A DNA stretch of 64,000 nt. Origin: Desulfotruncus arcticus DSM 17038. GTDB lineage: Bacteria; Bacillota; Desulfotomaculia; Desulfotomaculales; Desulfallaceae. Below, one piece after another: positions 32,549-40,698 of the stretch. The stretch's first letter is position 1. Each line of letters begins with the position of its first letter. Both the position numbers and the translations under genes were made by a program. The notes beneath the pieces were generated by a model. The model searched no databases. It saw only the letters and a program-made list of their open reading frames with translations, and had not been told where the DNA came from. Location of the stretch: NCBI RefSeq assembly GCF_900113335.1, contig NZ_FOOX01000010.1, positions 1-64,000 of the forward strand, given 5' to 3'.

Positions 32549-34144
32549 TCAACCACCAGGTTTATATTTTAGTGCTATGTACTCAGCCACCCGCATGCCG
32601 TCCACAGCCGATGAAATTATCCCTCCGGCATAACCCGGGCCCTCACCGGCCGGGTACAGCCCGGCAATATTAGACTGGCATTGTTCATCCCTTAATATTC
32701 TAACCGGGGACGAGCTTCTTGTTTCAACCCCGGTCAACACCGCATCCGGCAGGGCAAATCCCTTTAGCTTGCGATCAAAATACAGTATTGCTTCCTTTAA
32801 AGTATCTGTTACATAACCGGGCAGGCACCTGGTTAGGTCTGAGGGCACCACCCGGCGGGTATAAGTTGGCACCACCGCCCCGATGTCGGACGAAGGCCTG
32901 CCGGATAGGAAATCCCCTAGCAATTGGACCGGTGCGCCGTAATCTTGGCCACCCCCAATAAAAGCCTGGCTTTCCCATTTCCGCTGGAATTCAACCCCGG
33001 CCAGCGGGTGATCACTGCCGAAATCACCCGGGTTAACCCCAACCAGCAGTGCGCTGTTGGCATTTTTGCCGTCCCTGGCGTATTCGCTCATGCCGTTGGT
33101 GACCACATGGCCCTTTTCGGAAGCTGCCGCCACCACGGTTCCCCCGGGACACATGCAAAAAGTGTAGGCCGATCTGCCGGACGGAGCATGGTAGGCCAGC
33201 TTATATTCCGCCGGACCCAGTTTGGGATGCCCGGCAAAGCCTTTGTATTGCGCAGTGTCGATCAGTTCCTGGAGATGTTCAACCCTGACCCCGATGGAAA
33301 AAGACTTGGGGGTGATCGCCAGCCCCCTGTCATAAAGCATGGAAAAAGTGTCTCTGGCGCTGTGGCCGATGGCTAGAACCACAACTTGGGCTTTAATCTC
33401 TTCGCTGCCGTTAACGATCAAGCCCTTGATTCGATTATTACGGACTATCAAATCCGTTACTTTGCTGTTGAACCGTACTTCGCCGCCCAGGTCCTGAATT
33501 TTACGGCGGATGTTTTTGACTACCGTCCTTAGTATATCGGTGCCGATATGTGGTTTATAAGAATAAATAATATCCTCCGGGGCGCCGGCAGAAACCATTT
33601 CCCGGGTTACAAAGCCGCACCTTTTGTCCTTAATCAGTGTGGTCAGCTTACCGTCGGAAAAGGTCCCGGCCCCGCCTTCCCCAAACTGGACGTTGCAATC
33701 GGTATCCAGTTGGCCGGTCTGCCAGAAAGCCTGAACAGCACCGGCACGCGTGTCCACATCTGCGCCTCTTTCCAACAGCAGCGGCCTGTATCCCATCCGG
33801 GCCATGAGCAGCCCGGCAAAAAGCCCGGCGGGACCTGTTCCCACCACCACCGGGCGGCAGGCCAGATTCTCCTCACCCGCGCGGACATAGACATACTCTC
33901 GCTCAGGCGCCTCTATAACATCTTGGCCCGGTATTTTGAGGCTGACGGATTTCTCATTTTTCAGCTCCACATCAACGGTATATACAAAATAAATCATTTC
34001 GCTTTTCCTGGCGTCAATTGACTGCCGGAAAATTTCATACCGAATGATATCGTTTTCTTTAACTCTTAATTTTTTTGCTAATTTGGCCTTAATTAATGGC
34101 TGATCTTCATCCAGGGACAATTTAATCCCCGACACCCTGAGCAT
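32549..34144 (-). CDS. FAD-dependent oxidoreductase (COG2509 type)
   Basis: A 531-residue protein: an N-terminal region of about 90 residues (KLRVKENDIIRYEIFRQSID), then a dinucleotide fold VVVGTGPAGLFAGLLMARMG, FGEGGAGTFSDGKL, and a C-terminal YPAGEGPGYAGGI. The family is annotated only as FAD-dependent dehydrogenase. The pair with the BaiN-like gene and the small Cys protein upstream suggests one transcript. No electron partner is identifiable. Confidence 0.9.
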   Translation of the reverse strand: MLRVSGIKLSLDEDQPLIKAKLAKKLRVKENDIIRYEIFRQSIDARKSEMIYFVYTVDVELKNEKSVSLKIPGQDVIEAPEREYVYVRAGEENLACRPVVVGTGPAGLFAGLLMARMGYRPLLLERGADVDTRAGAVQAFWQTGQLDTDCNVQFGEGGAGTFSDGKLTTLIKDKRCGFVTREMVSAGAPEDIIYSYKPHIGTDILRTVVKNIRRKIQDLGGEVRFNSKVTDLIVRNNRIKGLIVNGSEEIKAQVVVLAIGHSARDTFSMLYDRGLAITPKSFSIGVRVEHLQELIDTAQYKGFAGHPKLGPAEYKLAYHAPSGRSAYTFCMCPGGTVVAAASEKGHVVTNGMSEYARDGKNANSALLVGVNPGDFGSDHPLAGVEFQRKWESQAFIGGGQDYGAPVQLLGDFLSGRPSSDIGAVVPTYTRRVVPSDLTRCLPGYVTDTLKEAILYFDRKLKGFALPDAVLTGVETRSSSPVRILRDEQCQSNIAGLYPAGEGPGYAGGIISSAVDGMRVAEYIALKYKPGG

Positions 34145-34180
34145 ATCATCCCGTCCCTTTACAGTGTTGCTTATTATTTG

Positions 34181-34324
34181 TTACTTGTTCTTTTTGGCAA
34201 GTTCAGCCTGGTATGCTTTCCAGCCGGGGCACCATTTGGTGTGCCACCTCCACAACTTGCCAATAAGGGATCCCGGCTTTCTCTCCGCACGCTCCCTGAA
34301 TTTACAGGACTCACAGCGAGCCAT
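34181..34324 (-). CDS. 47-residue Cys-containing protein
   Basis: ATG at 34324 has CGGAGGG upstream. The product starts MARCESCKFRERAERKPG and has a third Cys in TKWCPGWKAY; it is basic and Trp-rich, stopping at TAA 34181-34183. The pattern C-x2-C plus C suggests a small metal-binding or nucleic-acid-binding protein. It stands between the isochorismatase-like and flavoprotein genes in the same direction. Confidence 0.65.
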   Translation of the reverse strand: MARCESCKFRERAERKPGSLIGKLWRWHTKWCPGWKAYQAELAKKNK

Positions 34325-34343
34325 AATAGAACCCTCCGTCATA

Positions 34344-34886
34344 CTATAATGACTCTAGTATTTCGTCTACATTTTTTATATCCGCACCGTAAACATCGAC
34401 GAGATATTTCATCCCCATCTGATAATCCTCTTCCGTAAAGGCGTCGGTGGCATCACTGGGAACGATTATTTTATAGCCCCACTGAAAGGCGTCCGCCGTG
34501 GTATGCCGCACACACATGTGGCAGTGCAGGCCGGTGATAATCAGCGTATCCACACCCAGTTCGGTCAATATAAGCTGCAGGTCGGTCTGGAAAAAGCCGC
34601 TGTACCTCCTCTTGGGCACAATATAGTCACCGGGCTCCGGCTTTAGCTCTTCGATCACTTCCGCGCCTGCGGTACCGGCAATAGCGTGATCGCCCCAATG
34701 CTCAAGTTCTTTATCCATTCCTTTATAGTGGGCGTCATTGGAATAAATTACAGGAACACCTCTCGCCCGTGCGGTCTCAATTAGTTTTTTAAGCGGCGCT
34801 ATAATTCTGGAAGACCTTTCGCATTTTAAACAGCCGGTAACAAAGTCGTTCAGCATGTCTACCACAATAACCGCTTTTTTAGACAT
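34344..34886 (-). CDS. Isochorismatase-family cysteine hydrolase
   Basis: A 180-residue hydrolase with the catalytic triad of the family: Asp in VVDMLNDF near residue 10, Lys in VPKRRYSGFF near residue 92, and Cys in GLHCHMCVRHTTADA near residue 125. The cis-peptide and metal-site neighbourhood resembles nicotinamidase-like enzymes (NDAHYKGMDKE). A nicotinamidase or other amidase role is possible. An ATG start is used, with GGGGAAC upstream. Confidence 0.9.
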   Translation of the reverse strand: MSKKAVIVVDMLNDFVTGCLKCERSSRIIAPLKKLIETARARGVPVIYSNDAHYKGMDKELEHWGDHAIAGTAGAEVIEELKPEPGDYIVPKRRYSGFFQTDLQLILTELGVDTLIITGLHCHMCVRHTTADAFQWGYKIIVPSDATDAFTEEDYQMGMKYLVDVYGADIKNVDEILESL

Positions 34887-34962
34887 AAGTTCCCCTCCCG
34901 TTTAGTATTCAAGGGTCATAGTCGAATTCCATGGTAAGAACATTATTCCGACTCAATTTTTT

Positions 34963-35000
34963 TATTCTGACTCCTGAATTCTGACTCCTAACTCCTGCAT
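34963..35000. repeat. Heptamer repeat patch
   Basis: ATTCTGACTCCTGAATTCTG and the following bases are nearly identical to 9640-9660. It lies between the hydrolase and the symporter genes. Confidence 0.8.
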
Positions 35001-36479
35001 TTAGATAGCATTCTTTTCTTTTAACGCGCCGTTAATATACTCCATGAATTCTTCCGCTTTGGCCGCGGGCGGCTTTGTAAACCAGCTGACGACAATAAAC
35101 AGCACTGTGGAAATAATCCCGCTCCAAACACCGGGTCCCCAGCCCAGCGGCTTGATGTTGGCAAATTGAAACAGCAAAGCGGCGGTGCCACCCGCCAGGA
35201 TACTAACAACCACAGCAGCGGCAGTTCCCCTTTTCCAGAAAAACGCGCCGAATATAGCCGGCACGGTTACCAGCAGGCCGGCGGAGGAAGCCACTGACAG
35301 CACTGCGATCAAGCCAAGACGCATGGTGGCAAAAACAAACGCCCCCAGCGTAAAGAGAAACACAAAAATTTTGCCGGTTAAAAGCAGATTATTCTCTTCA
35401 ACAGCAGGCATGATCTGCTTAATCACGTCCTGGGAGATCATCGAGGAAAGGGTCAGCACAATTGAGTTAATTGTTGATATGGCCGCGGCGGTAATCCCCA
35501 CCATCACCAGCAGGGCTATTACCGGAGGTATAATGTTCATGGACAATAACGCCGGTGTGGCCAGATCGCCATTGGACAGGTCGGGCACCAACAAGCGCGC
35601 GGAAAAGCCCCAGAGCACTGAAATTAAGGTATATACAAAACCAAAGCATAAAAAACCCATCACCATAGTCCTCATGTGGGTTAGCGACCGGGGTATAAAC
35701 AAGCGCTGACTGACCTGCGGGTTGGATAGGGAAAAGAAGAACCAGGGCAAACTAAGACCGAGAAAGGTATTAAAATTAAAAAAGCCGGGACCCGGGACGG
35801 AAAGCCAGCCAGGGTAATTTTTCTCCAACATGCTGAACATTGTCCCCGCGTCACCGAAAGCCCGGTGGATAATAAACACTACCGAAAGGGTGGAAACTGT
35901 TATCATAATCAAGGCCTGCAGGGAATCCGTCCAGGCCACAGCCCTCATCCCGCCCATAAAGGCCCAAACGACGGCAACCACAGTGGCAATGATTAAACCC
36001 GCCATAAACGGGATCGTACCTTTGGACATACCCTCCATCAAAGTTCCTATCCCGATAAGCTGCACCGCACTATAGGGGATCAAAAAAATTATTGAAGTTA
36101 TGGCTGTGATCGCCTGAACCGCCCTACTCTGGTAACGGTCGCCCAGCAGTTCGGCAGGCGTGATATAGTTATATTTTTTACCCGCCAGCCAGAACCTTGG
36201 TCCAAAGAAAGCCACCAGCACCAGGCCCGATAAATAAATAAGCTCAAAGCCCCAGGCCCCCACGCCGCCAATGTAGGTAAACCCGGCCAGTCCCACCAGC
36301 ATAAAGGCACTGTAGGTAGTAGCGCTGTAGGTAAGCGCGGCAACAATACCGTTAACTGTTCTGTTGGCCAGAAAAAAGTCGGCCATGCCCCGTCCCATTC
36401 CCCTGCGGGCATAAACGGCCACAATTGTTCCAAGAGCAAAATACAACCCAATAGCCAGGTAAATATAATATGAACTCAA
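35001..36479 (-). CDS. Sodium:solute symporter (SSS family)
   Basis: A 492-residue transporter with about 13 hydrophobic segments. The segments ALTYSATTYSAFMLVGLAG, TPAELLGDRYQSRAVQAI, VAVVWAFMGGMRAVAWTD and VGITAAAISTINSIVLTLSS belong to the SSS family and include the sodium-site serines. The solute may be a carboxylate or amino acid such as pantothenate; it cannot be fixed by motif. The TTG start has GGAGGG upstream and follows the stop of the small subunit gene by 3 bp. Confidence 0.92.
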   Translation of the reverse strand: MSSYYIYLAIGLYFALGTIVAVYARRGMGRGMADFFLANRTVNGIVAALTYSATTYSAFMLVGLAGFTYIGGVGAWGFELIYLSGLVLVAFFGPRFWLAGKKYNYITPAELLGDRYQSRAVQAITAITSIIFLIPYSAVQLIGIGTLMEGMSKGTIPFMAGLIIATVVAVVWAFMGGMRAVAWTDSLQALIMITVSTLSVVFIIHRAFGDAGTMFSMLEKNYPGWLSVPGPGFFNFNTFLGLSLPWFFFSLSNPQVSQRLFIPRSLTHMRTMVMGFLCFGFVYTLISVLWGFSARLLVPDLSNGDLATPALLSMNIIPPVIALLVMVGITAAAISTINSIVLTLSSMISQDVIKQIMPAVEENNLLLTGKIFVFLFTLGAFVFATMRLGLIAVLSVASSAGLLVTVPAIFGAFFWKRGTAAAVVVSILAGGTAALLFQFANIKPLGWGPGVWSGIISTVLFIVVSWFTKPPAAKAEEFMEYINGALKEKNAI

Positions 36480-36482
36480 AAC

Positions 36483-36665
36483 TTATTCCCTCCATCTGGC
36501 GGTAATAATGCCGACGCTAATCATGGCGGCCAGCGCAAAAATTCCCCAGTACATGAAAGCACCGTATACATTCGAAATTCCGGACAAAAATTGGTATGGC
36601 ACGATAAATGCCGATAACACTAAAACCAAGAACCACACTGCCCAGCCCGTTATTTTATTTCCCAT
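36483..36665 (-). CDS. Small membrane partner of the SSS symporter
   Basis: A 60-residue protein with two hydrophobic helices (GWAVWFLVLVLSAFIVPYQF; FMYWGIFALAAMISVGIITA). Small two-helix proteins of this kind (DUF3311/YhdT-like) are often encoded just upstream of SSS symporters. The ATG at 36665 has CGGAGGT upstream. It is translationally coupled to the symporter. Confidence 0.8.
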   Translation of the reverse strand: MGNKITGWAVWFLVLVLSAFIVPYQFLSGISNVYGAFMYWGIFALAAMISVGIITARWRE

Positions 36666-36702
36666 TTTTCCACCTCCGGAATTCAAATTACGCAATAGCT
36701 TT

Positions 36703-36828
36703 ATCTCGTTAACCGCCGCTAAGACTCCCGCCTTTACAGGCGGGGGTTAAGCGGCGATAAACTCGAAATAAGTGCGACTAAGGTTCGGGTGGGGGTCAAA
36801 ACCCCACCTGAACCAAGTCTTCTTTATT
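36703..36828 (-). repeat. 125-bp double-hairpin repeat, copy 2 (reverse)
   Basis: Read on the minus strand it repeats 40435-40559 with few changes, including TTCAGGTGGGGTTTTGACCC and the CCCGCCT-type hairpin. From 36829 to 36996 only a weak ATGGCTG/CAGCCAT hairpin is seen. Confidence 0.9.
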
Positions 36829-36996
36829 ATAACCAACGGCATAGCCTACTATTGCCAAACATGAAAATGGCTGTTCCAGAGCACAGCCTGTCTACAGCCA
36901 TGGGGCCAGGATATTCCATAAATAAATAATATCACATCAAAGACATAAATCGATAAAAATCTGCTTTTAAAATTAAAAATCCGGGCTGAACAGTTT

Positions 36997-37024
36997 AAAA
37001 CCCCTTCCAGATAGAAGGGGTTTT
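36997..37024 (-). terminator. Terminator of the Mrp/MinD cluster
   Basis: AAAACCCCTTC and GAAGGGGTTTT form an 11-bp stem with a U run on the minus strand, just after the mrp-like gene. Confidence 0.9.
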
Positions 37025-37055
37025 AATAGAGGGGGTTTTGCATAGCTTTTGGCTA

Positions 37056-37901
37056 TTAACAGATACTGGCACCGGATTTTTTTAAGACCAAATGCTCTAT
37101 GTCCTTAAACAGTTCCGCCCCGTAGTTCTCTACCTTACCGGCGTCGCAGAGCTCGGCCAGTTCAGGATCGACCGGCAATTTTTCCAGTAAGCGCAGGCCC
37201 ATGGAGGTCGCCAGAGAAGCTGACTTGCTTTCTCCGAAAATTTTTATTTCCTTGCCGCAATCCGGGCAGCGCAGGTAACTCATATTTTCCACAAAGCCCA
37301 GCAGGGGGATATTCATGTGATTGGCCATGTTGACGGCTTTTCTGACCACCATGTTGGCCAGATCCTGAGGTGATGTTACTACCACGATCCCGTCCAGGGG
37401 CAGTGATTGCATAACGGTAAGGGGCACATCACCCGTACCGGGAGGAAGATCCACAACCATAAAATCAATTTTGCCCCAGGCTACGTCGGTCCAAAACTGT
37501 TTTACGGCACCGGCGATAATCGGCCCCCGCCAGATTACAGGCTGGTCTTCGTTTTCCAGCAGCAGGTTCAGCGACATGATTTTAATTCCTGAACTGGTCA
37601 TCGCAGCGTAAAGCACATTTTCATCATGCAGCGGACGCGAGCTGATGCCGAACATTTTGGGAATGCTGGGTCCGGTGATATCAGCATCCAGAATCCCCAC
37701 CCGGTACCCCCTGCGGGCCAGGCTTAATGCCAGCAGCGCCGAAACTGACGATTTTCCCACCCCGCCCTTGCCGCTCATTACGGCAATAACATGCTTGATT
37801 TCGGTATAATCGTTTTGGGGTAAAATATCAATGCCGCATTTGTCAGGTGTGCATCCCTCAGTTTTTTGATTACAGGAATCACATTTTTCGTTTTCCGCCA
37901 T
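37056..37901 (-). CDS. Mrp/NBP35-type Fe-S carrier ATPase
   Basis: A 281-residue P-loop protein: N-terminal CDSCNQKTEGC, deviant Walker A MSGKGGVGKSSV near residue 42, DADITGPSIPKMFG, VDLPPGTGD and the C-terminal cluster-binding CPDCG. Proteins of this family assemble or transfer iron-sulfur clusters. It is the last gene of a five-gene cluster with two ferredoxin-containing MinD-like ATPases and a NifX-like protein, 16 bp after its neighbour. Confidence 0.93.
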   Translation of the reverse strand: MAENEKCDSCNQKTEGCTPDKCGIDILPQNDYTEIKHVIAVMSGKGGVGKSSVSALLALSLARRGYRVGILDADITGPSIPKMFGISSRPLHDENVLYAAMTSSGIKIMSLNLLLENEDQPVIWRGPIIAGAVKQFWTDVAWGKIDFMVVDLPPGTGDVPLTVMQSLPLDGIVVVTSPQDLANMVVRKAVNMANHMNIPLLGFVENMSYLRCPDCGKEIKIFGESKSASLATSMGLRLLEKLPVDPELAELCDAGKVENYGAELFKDIEHLVLKKSGASIC

Positions 37902-37917
37902 TTTTTTCTCTCCCTTT

Positions 37918-38775
37918 TTAGCTATTCAATACTCCCTCAACATTATGCCAGAGGGAAACAATATCCTCTACCGCGGAACTCATCATCTGAATAACCGGCT
38001 TTCTTTTCATCACTGCAGCCATAAAAGTAATATCATAGCCGATTTTGCCGATAACGGGAACATTCATATTCCGGCAGGCTTCTTCTATTATACTACTGTT
38101 CCGAAGATTAAGGTCCCACTTATTGATGCATACGGCAGTTTTTACATTAAAATGTTCTGTTAGCTTCAGCACTCTGTCCAGGTCATGAATGGATGAAATC
38201 GTAGGTTCAACTACTACGACGGCAAGATCCGTGCCCCCCAGCGAGGAAATCACCGGGCAACCAATACCCGGCGGGCCGTCGGTGATGATTAATTCCCGTC
38301 CTTCCCGCTGGGCCAGGTCACGCGCCTGACGGCGCACTTCGGCCACCAGCTTGCCGGAATTTTCCTGGGCTATTCCCAACCGGGCGTGTACAAACGGACC
38401 AAAGCGGGTCTCGGAGATATAATACTCTCCGGCGTGAGTCTCAACCAGACGTATAGCTTTTTCGGGGCAGGCATGGTAGCAAACCTGGCAGCCCTCGCAC
38501 TCCATTTTATTAACAGAGCCATCCTTGATCGCCCCGTAGCGGCATAAATCTTCACAAATACCGCAACCGCTGCATTTTTCAGCATCAATTTCAACTTTGG
38601 GCATGCCCCAGAAATTATGCTTTGCTTTGATCTCCGGCAACAGTAATATATGAAGATTTGCGGCGTCAACATCACAGTCCGCCATGACGTGGTTGTGGGC
38701 CAAAACTGCAAAGGAAGCGGTAATGCTTGTCTTGCCGGTTCCGCCTTTACCGCTAATGACAGTTATCTCTTTCAC
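37918..38775 (-). CDS. MinD-superfamily ATPase with inserted ferredoxin domain (2)
   Basis: A 285-residue protein: Walker A ISGKGGTGKTS at the N-terminus, an inserted double 4Fe-4S domain (CSGCGICEDLCRYGAI and CEGCQVCYHACPEKAI, residues about 68-115), then the ATPase switch DGPPGIGCPV. The GTG start at 38775 (VKEITVISG) lies within the end of the upstream gene (23-bp overlap), so translation is coupled. It is paralogous to the next gene. Such pairs are common in anaerobes next to NifX-like and Mrp proteins; the role is presumed Fe-S or electron transfer dependent on ATP. Confidence 0.9.
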   Translation of the reverse strand: MKEITVISGKGGTGKTSITASFAVLAHNHVMADCDVDAANLHILLLPEIKAKHNFWGMPKVEIDAEKCSGCGICEDLCRYGAIKDGSVNKMECEGCQVCYHACPEKAIRLVETHAGEYYISETRFGPFVHARLGIAQENSGKLVAEVRRQARDLAQREGRELIITDGPPGIGCPVISSLGGTDLAVVVVEPTISSIHDLDRVLKLTEHFNVKTAVCINKWDLNLRNSSIIEEACRNMNVPVIGKIGYDITFMAAVMKRKPVIQMMSSAVEDIVSLWHNVEGVLNS

Positions 38776-39619
38776 TCTCAACCATCCCCCTGATATCCCG
38801 GAAAAGACGCCTAAAAGCATCCTCCCATTCCTTATCCAGGAATGTTAGAGGTATCCCTCTGGAATAAGCTCCGGCGATTTCACGGCTTAATGGTATCTTC
38901 ATTAAAATACTAATACCATTATGTTGGCAATATTTATCAATGATGTCCCACCCTTCCCTGGCGCGGTTAACCAGTACTCCACACGGCACACCAAGTGCCC
39001 TGGCCATCTCGACGGCCAGCGCCAGGTCATTTAACCCAAAGGGGGTAGGCTCAGTAACCAAAAGACAAAAATCCGTACCCCGCACTGTGTGAACAGCAGG
39101 ACATGAGGTCCCCGGAGGGGCGTCAATGATAGTGACGCCCCCATCCTGTTTCTTTTTTACTGCATCAACCAGAGGCGGGCTTAAGGGGACACCAATTTCC
39201 AACATGCCATGAGCAAAATTGAGTCCCTCTGCCGCCGACCCCACTTCAATGGTGCCGATTTTTTTAGGGATAAGGTTTACCGCCCCTTGAGGGCAAAAAT
39301 AATTGCAGCCGCCACACCCGTGGCATAATTCGTGGAAAACCACTACGCTTTCACTGGCCACCAGCAGGGCATTAAATGCACACAGCTCAGCACATTTTCC
39401 ACAATAGTCGCATTTTTCCCGGTTAATTTCCGGCACCTGGATATAAACATCTTCATTTTTTTGCATATCGGGCTTAATAAAAATATGCCCGTTTGGTTCC
39501 TCCACATCACAGTCCAAAAAAGTAACCTGATTATCGATGGATTGCAGCGCCAGGGCCATACCAACTGCTACCGTGGTTTTACCCGTTCCGCCTTTACCAC
39601 TGGCCACTGAAATTATCAT
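38753..39619 (-). CDS. MinD-superfamily ATPase with inserted ferredoxin domain (1)
   Basis: A 288-residue paralogue of the previous gene: Walker A ASGKGGTGKTT, DCDVEEPNGH, the ferredoxin insertion CDYCGKCAELCAFNAL and CHGCGGCNYFCPQGAV, and DAPPGTSCPAVH. It overlaps the NifX-like gene by 4 bp. Both paralogues keep complete cluster and nucleotide motifs, which suggests a heterodimer. Confidence 0.9.
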   Translation of the reverse strand: MIISVASGKGGTGKTTVAVGMALALQSIDNQVTFLDCDVEEPNGHIFIKPDMQKNEDVYIQVPEINREKCDYCGKCAELCAFNALLVASESVVVFHELCHGCGGCNYFCPQGAVNLIPKKIGTIEVGSAAEGLNFAHGMLEIGVPLSPPLVDAVKKKQDGGVTIIDAPPGTSCPAVHTVRGTDFCLLVTEPTPFGLNDLALAVEMARALGVPCGVLVNRAREGWDIIDKYCQHNGISILMKIPLSREIAGAYSRGIPLTFLDKEWEDAFRRLFRDIRGMVESERDNCH

Positions 39620-40005
39620 CTTCTCACCCGCGCCTGCGAACCCATACCGGAATGACTGGCGGAATTAGGTGAGGCTAGGGGCTGCATTTCACCTTTTAGA
39701 TAGCTTTTCAAGCTTTGGGCAACTGTTCCAAAAACACCGGTATAAACAGCCAAACCGCCTGCCTGGATGGCGCTCATAGCCTTTGGTCCTACTCTGCCGG
39801 TAAGCACCACATCCACCTTGTGATTGATCAAAGTCTGAACGCTCTTAATTCCGGCCCCTTCGGCAGCGCTTAATGCGGCATCGTTTTTTAATACCTCCAA
39901 CAGGTTCTCCGCTTCGTCGAATACTAAAAAATAATTGCAGCGGCCCAAGCGTTCTTCTGCCGGTTCCGCAGCCTCGTAACCGGTGGAGCTAACGGCAATT
40001 CTCAT
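39616..40005 (-). CDS. NifX/NifB-like dinitrogenase cofactor-domain protein
   Basis: A 129-residue protein with the ribonuclease-H-like fold of the Fe-Mo cofactor-binding family: MRIAVSSTGYEAAEPAEERL, FLVFDEAENLLEV, INHKVDVVLTGRVGPKA and LKSYLKGEM. No nitrogenase genes are near. Proteins of this type accompany MinD/Mrp ATPases in many anaerobes, probably as metal-cluster carriers. The 3' end overlaps the next gene by 4 bp. Confidence 0.9.
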   Translation of the reverse strand: MRIAVSSTGYEAAEPAEERLGRCNYFLVFDEAENLLEVLKNDAALSAAEGAGIKSVQTLINHKVDVVLTGRVGPKAMSAIQAGGLAVYTGVFGTVAQSLKSYLKGEMQPLASPNSASHSGMGSQARVRR

Positions 40006-40305
40006 TTAAATCGACCTCCCACAATTCTGGCGCCCTCGGCCCTGGTTCATACCCCGGACCTTATTCATACCCCGGCCACCATTCATTCCACGGCCCATAT
40101 TACCCATGCCGCTTCCAAAAATAAATGTATTATTTTGTTTTCCACCGGCAATGCCTTGATTGCCCGTGGCATTTAGAGCGCCGACGGAATGATCCCGGAC
40201 CATCCTGCCGCCGCAATCAGGACAACTCATATCCCTGCAGCTCAAGCCTGTGCAACTGTCAACTGTGATACTTTTACCACAAGAAACGCACATAATTCTT
40301 CGCAC
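40006..40305 (-). CDS. Zinc-ribbon protein with Gly/Met/Arg-rich tail
   Basis: About 99 residues. The N-terminal MRRIMCVSCGKSITVDSC and MSCPDCGGRMV give a C-x2-C pair twice. The tail is a repeat of GRGMN-type units, a low-complexity region that might be flexible or bind metal. The GTG at 40305 follows GGGAGGGAG; an upstream ATG at 40332 lies before this site. It is the first gene of the Fe-S ATPase cluster and abuts the NifX-like gene. Confidence 0.75.
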   Translation of the reverse strand: MRRIMCVSCGKSITVDSCTGLSCRDMSCPDCGGRMVRDHSVGALNATGNQGIAGGKQNNTFIFGSGMGNMGRGMNGGRGMNKVRGMNQGRGRQNCGRSI

Positions 40306-40434
40306 AGTACTCCCTCCCAAGATTATGATCATCTGTTCATACTGATATAATATGCTTATTTTGAACCTATGTCAATAACCAGCCCTGTAAAATTTATTAG
40401 CTCGGATAGATCAACATGCCGCTGACGCGGCACA

Positions 40435-40559
40435 ATAAAGAAAACTTGGTTCAGGTGGGGTTTTGACCCCACCTGAACCTTAGCCGCACTTATTTCGAGT
40501 TTATCGCCGCTAAGACTCCCGCCTGTAGAGGCGGGAGTCTTAGCGGCGGTTAACGAGAT
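40435..40559 (+). repeat. 125-bp double-hairpin repeat, copy 3
   Basis: This is the best-preserved copy. Hairpin 1 is GTTCAGGTGGGG with CCCCACCTGAAC. Hairpin 2 pairs CCGCTAAGACTCCCGCCT with AGGCGGGAGTCTTAGCGG around GTAG. Between 40306 and 40434 and between 40560 and 40698 no gene is seen. Confidence 0.95.
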
Positions 40560-40698
40560 CAGAAAAAGATAAAGAGGTGTAGGGGCGGGCTGAGCTCGTA
40601 ATAGCCAGTTCTTTTATAGAAACCATGGACTAAAAGTGTTAATATAATCTAAGTGTTAACCAATCTATGTTATTTAATATTAGGAAGGAAAAGAAAAT

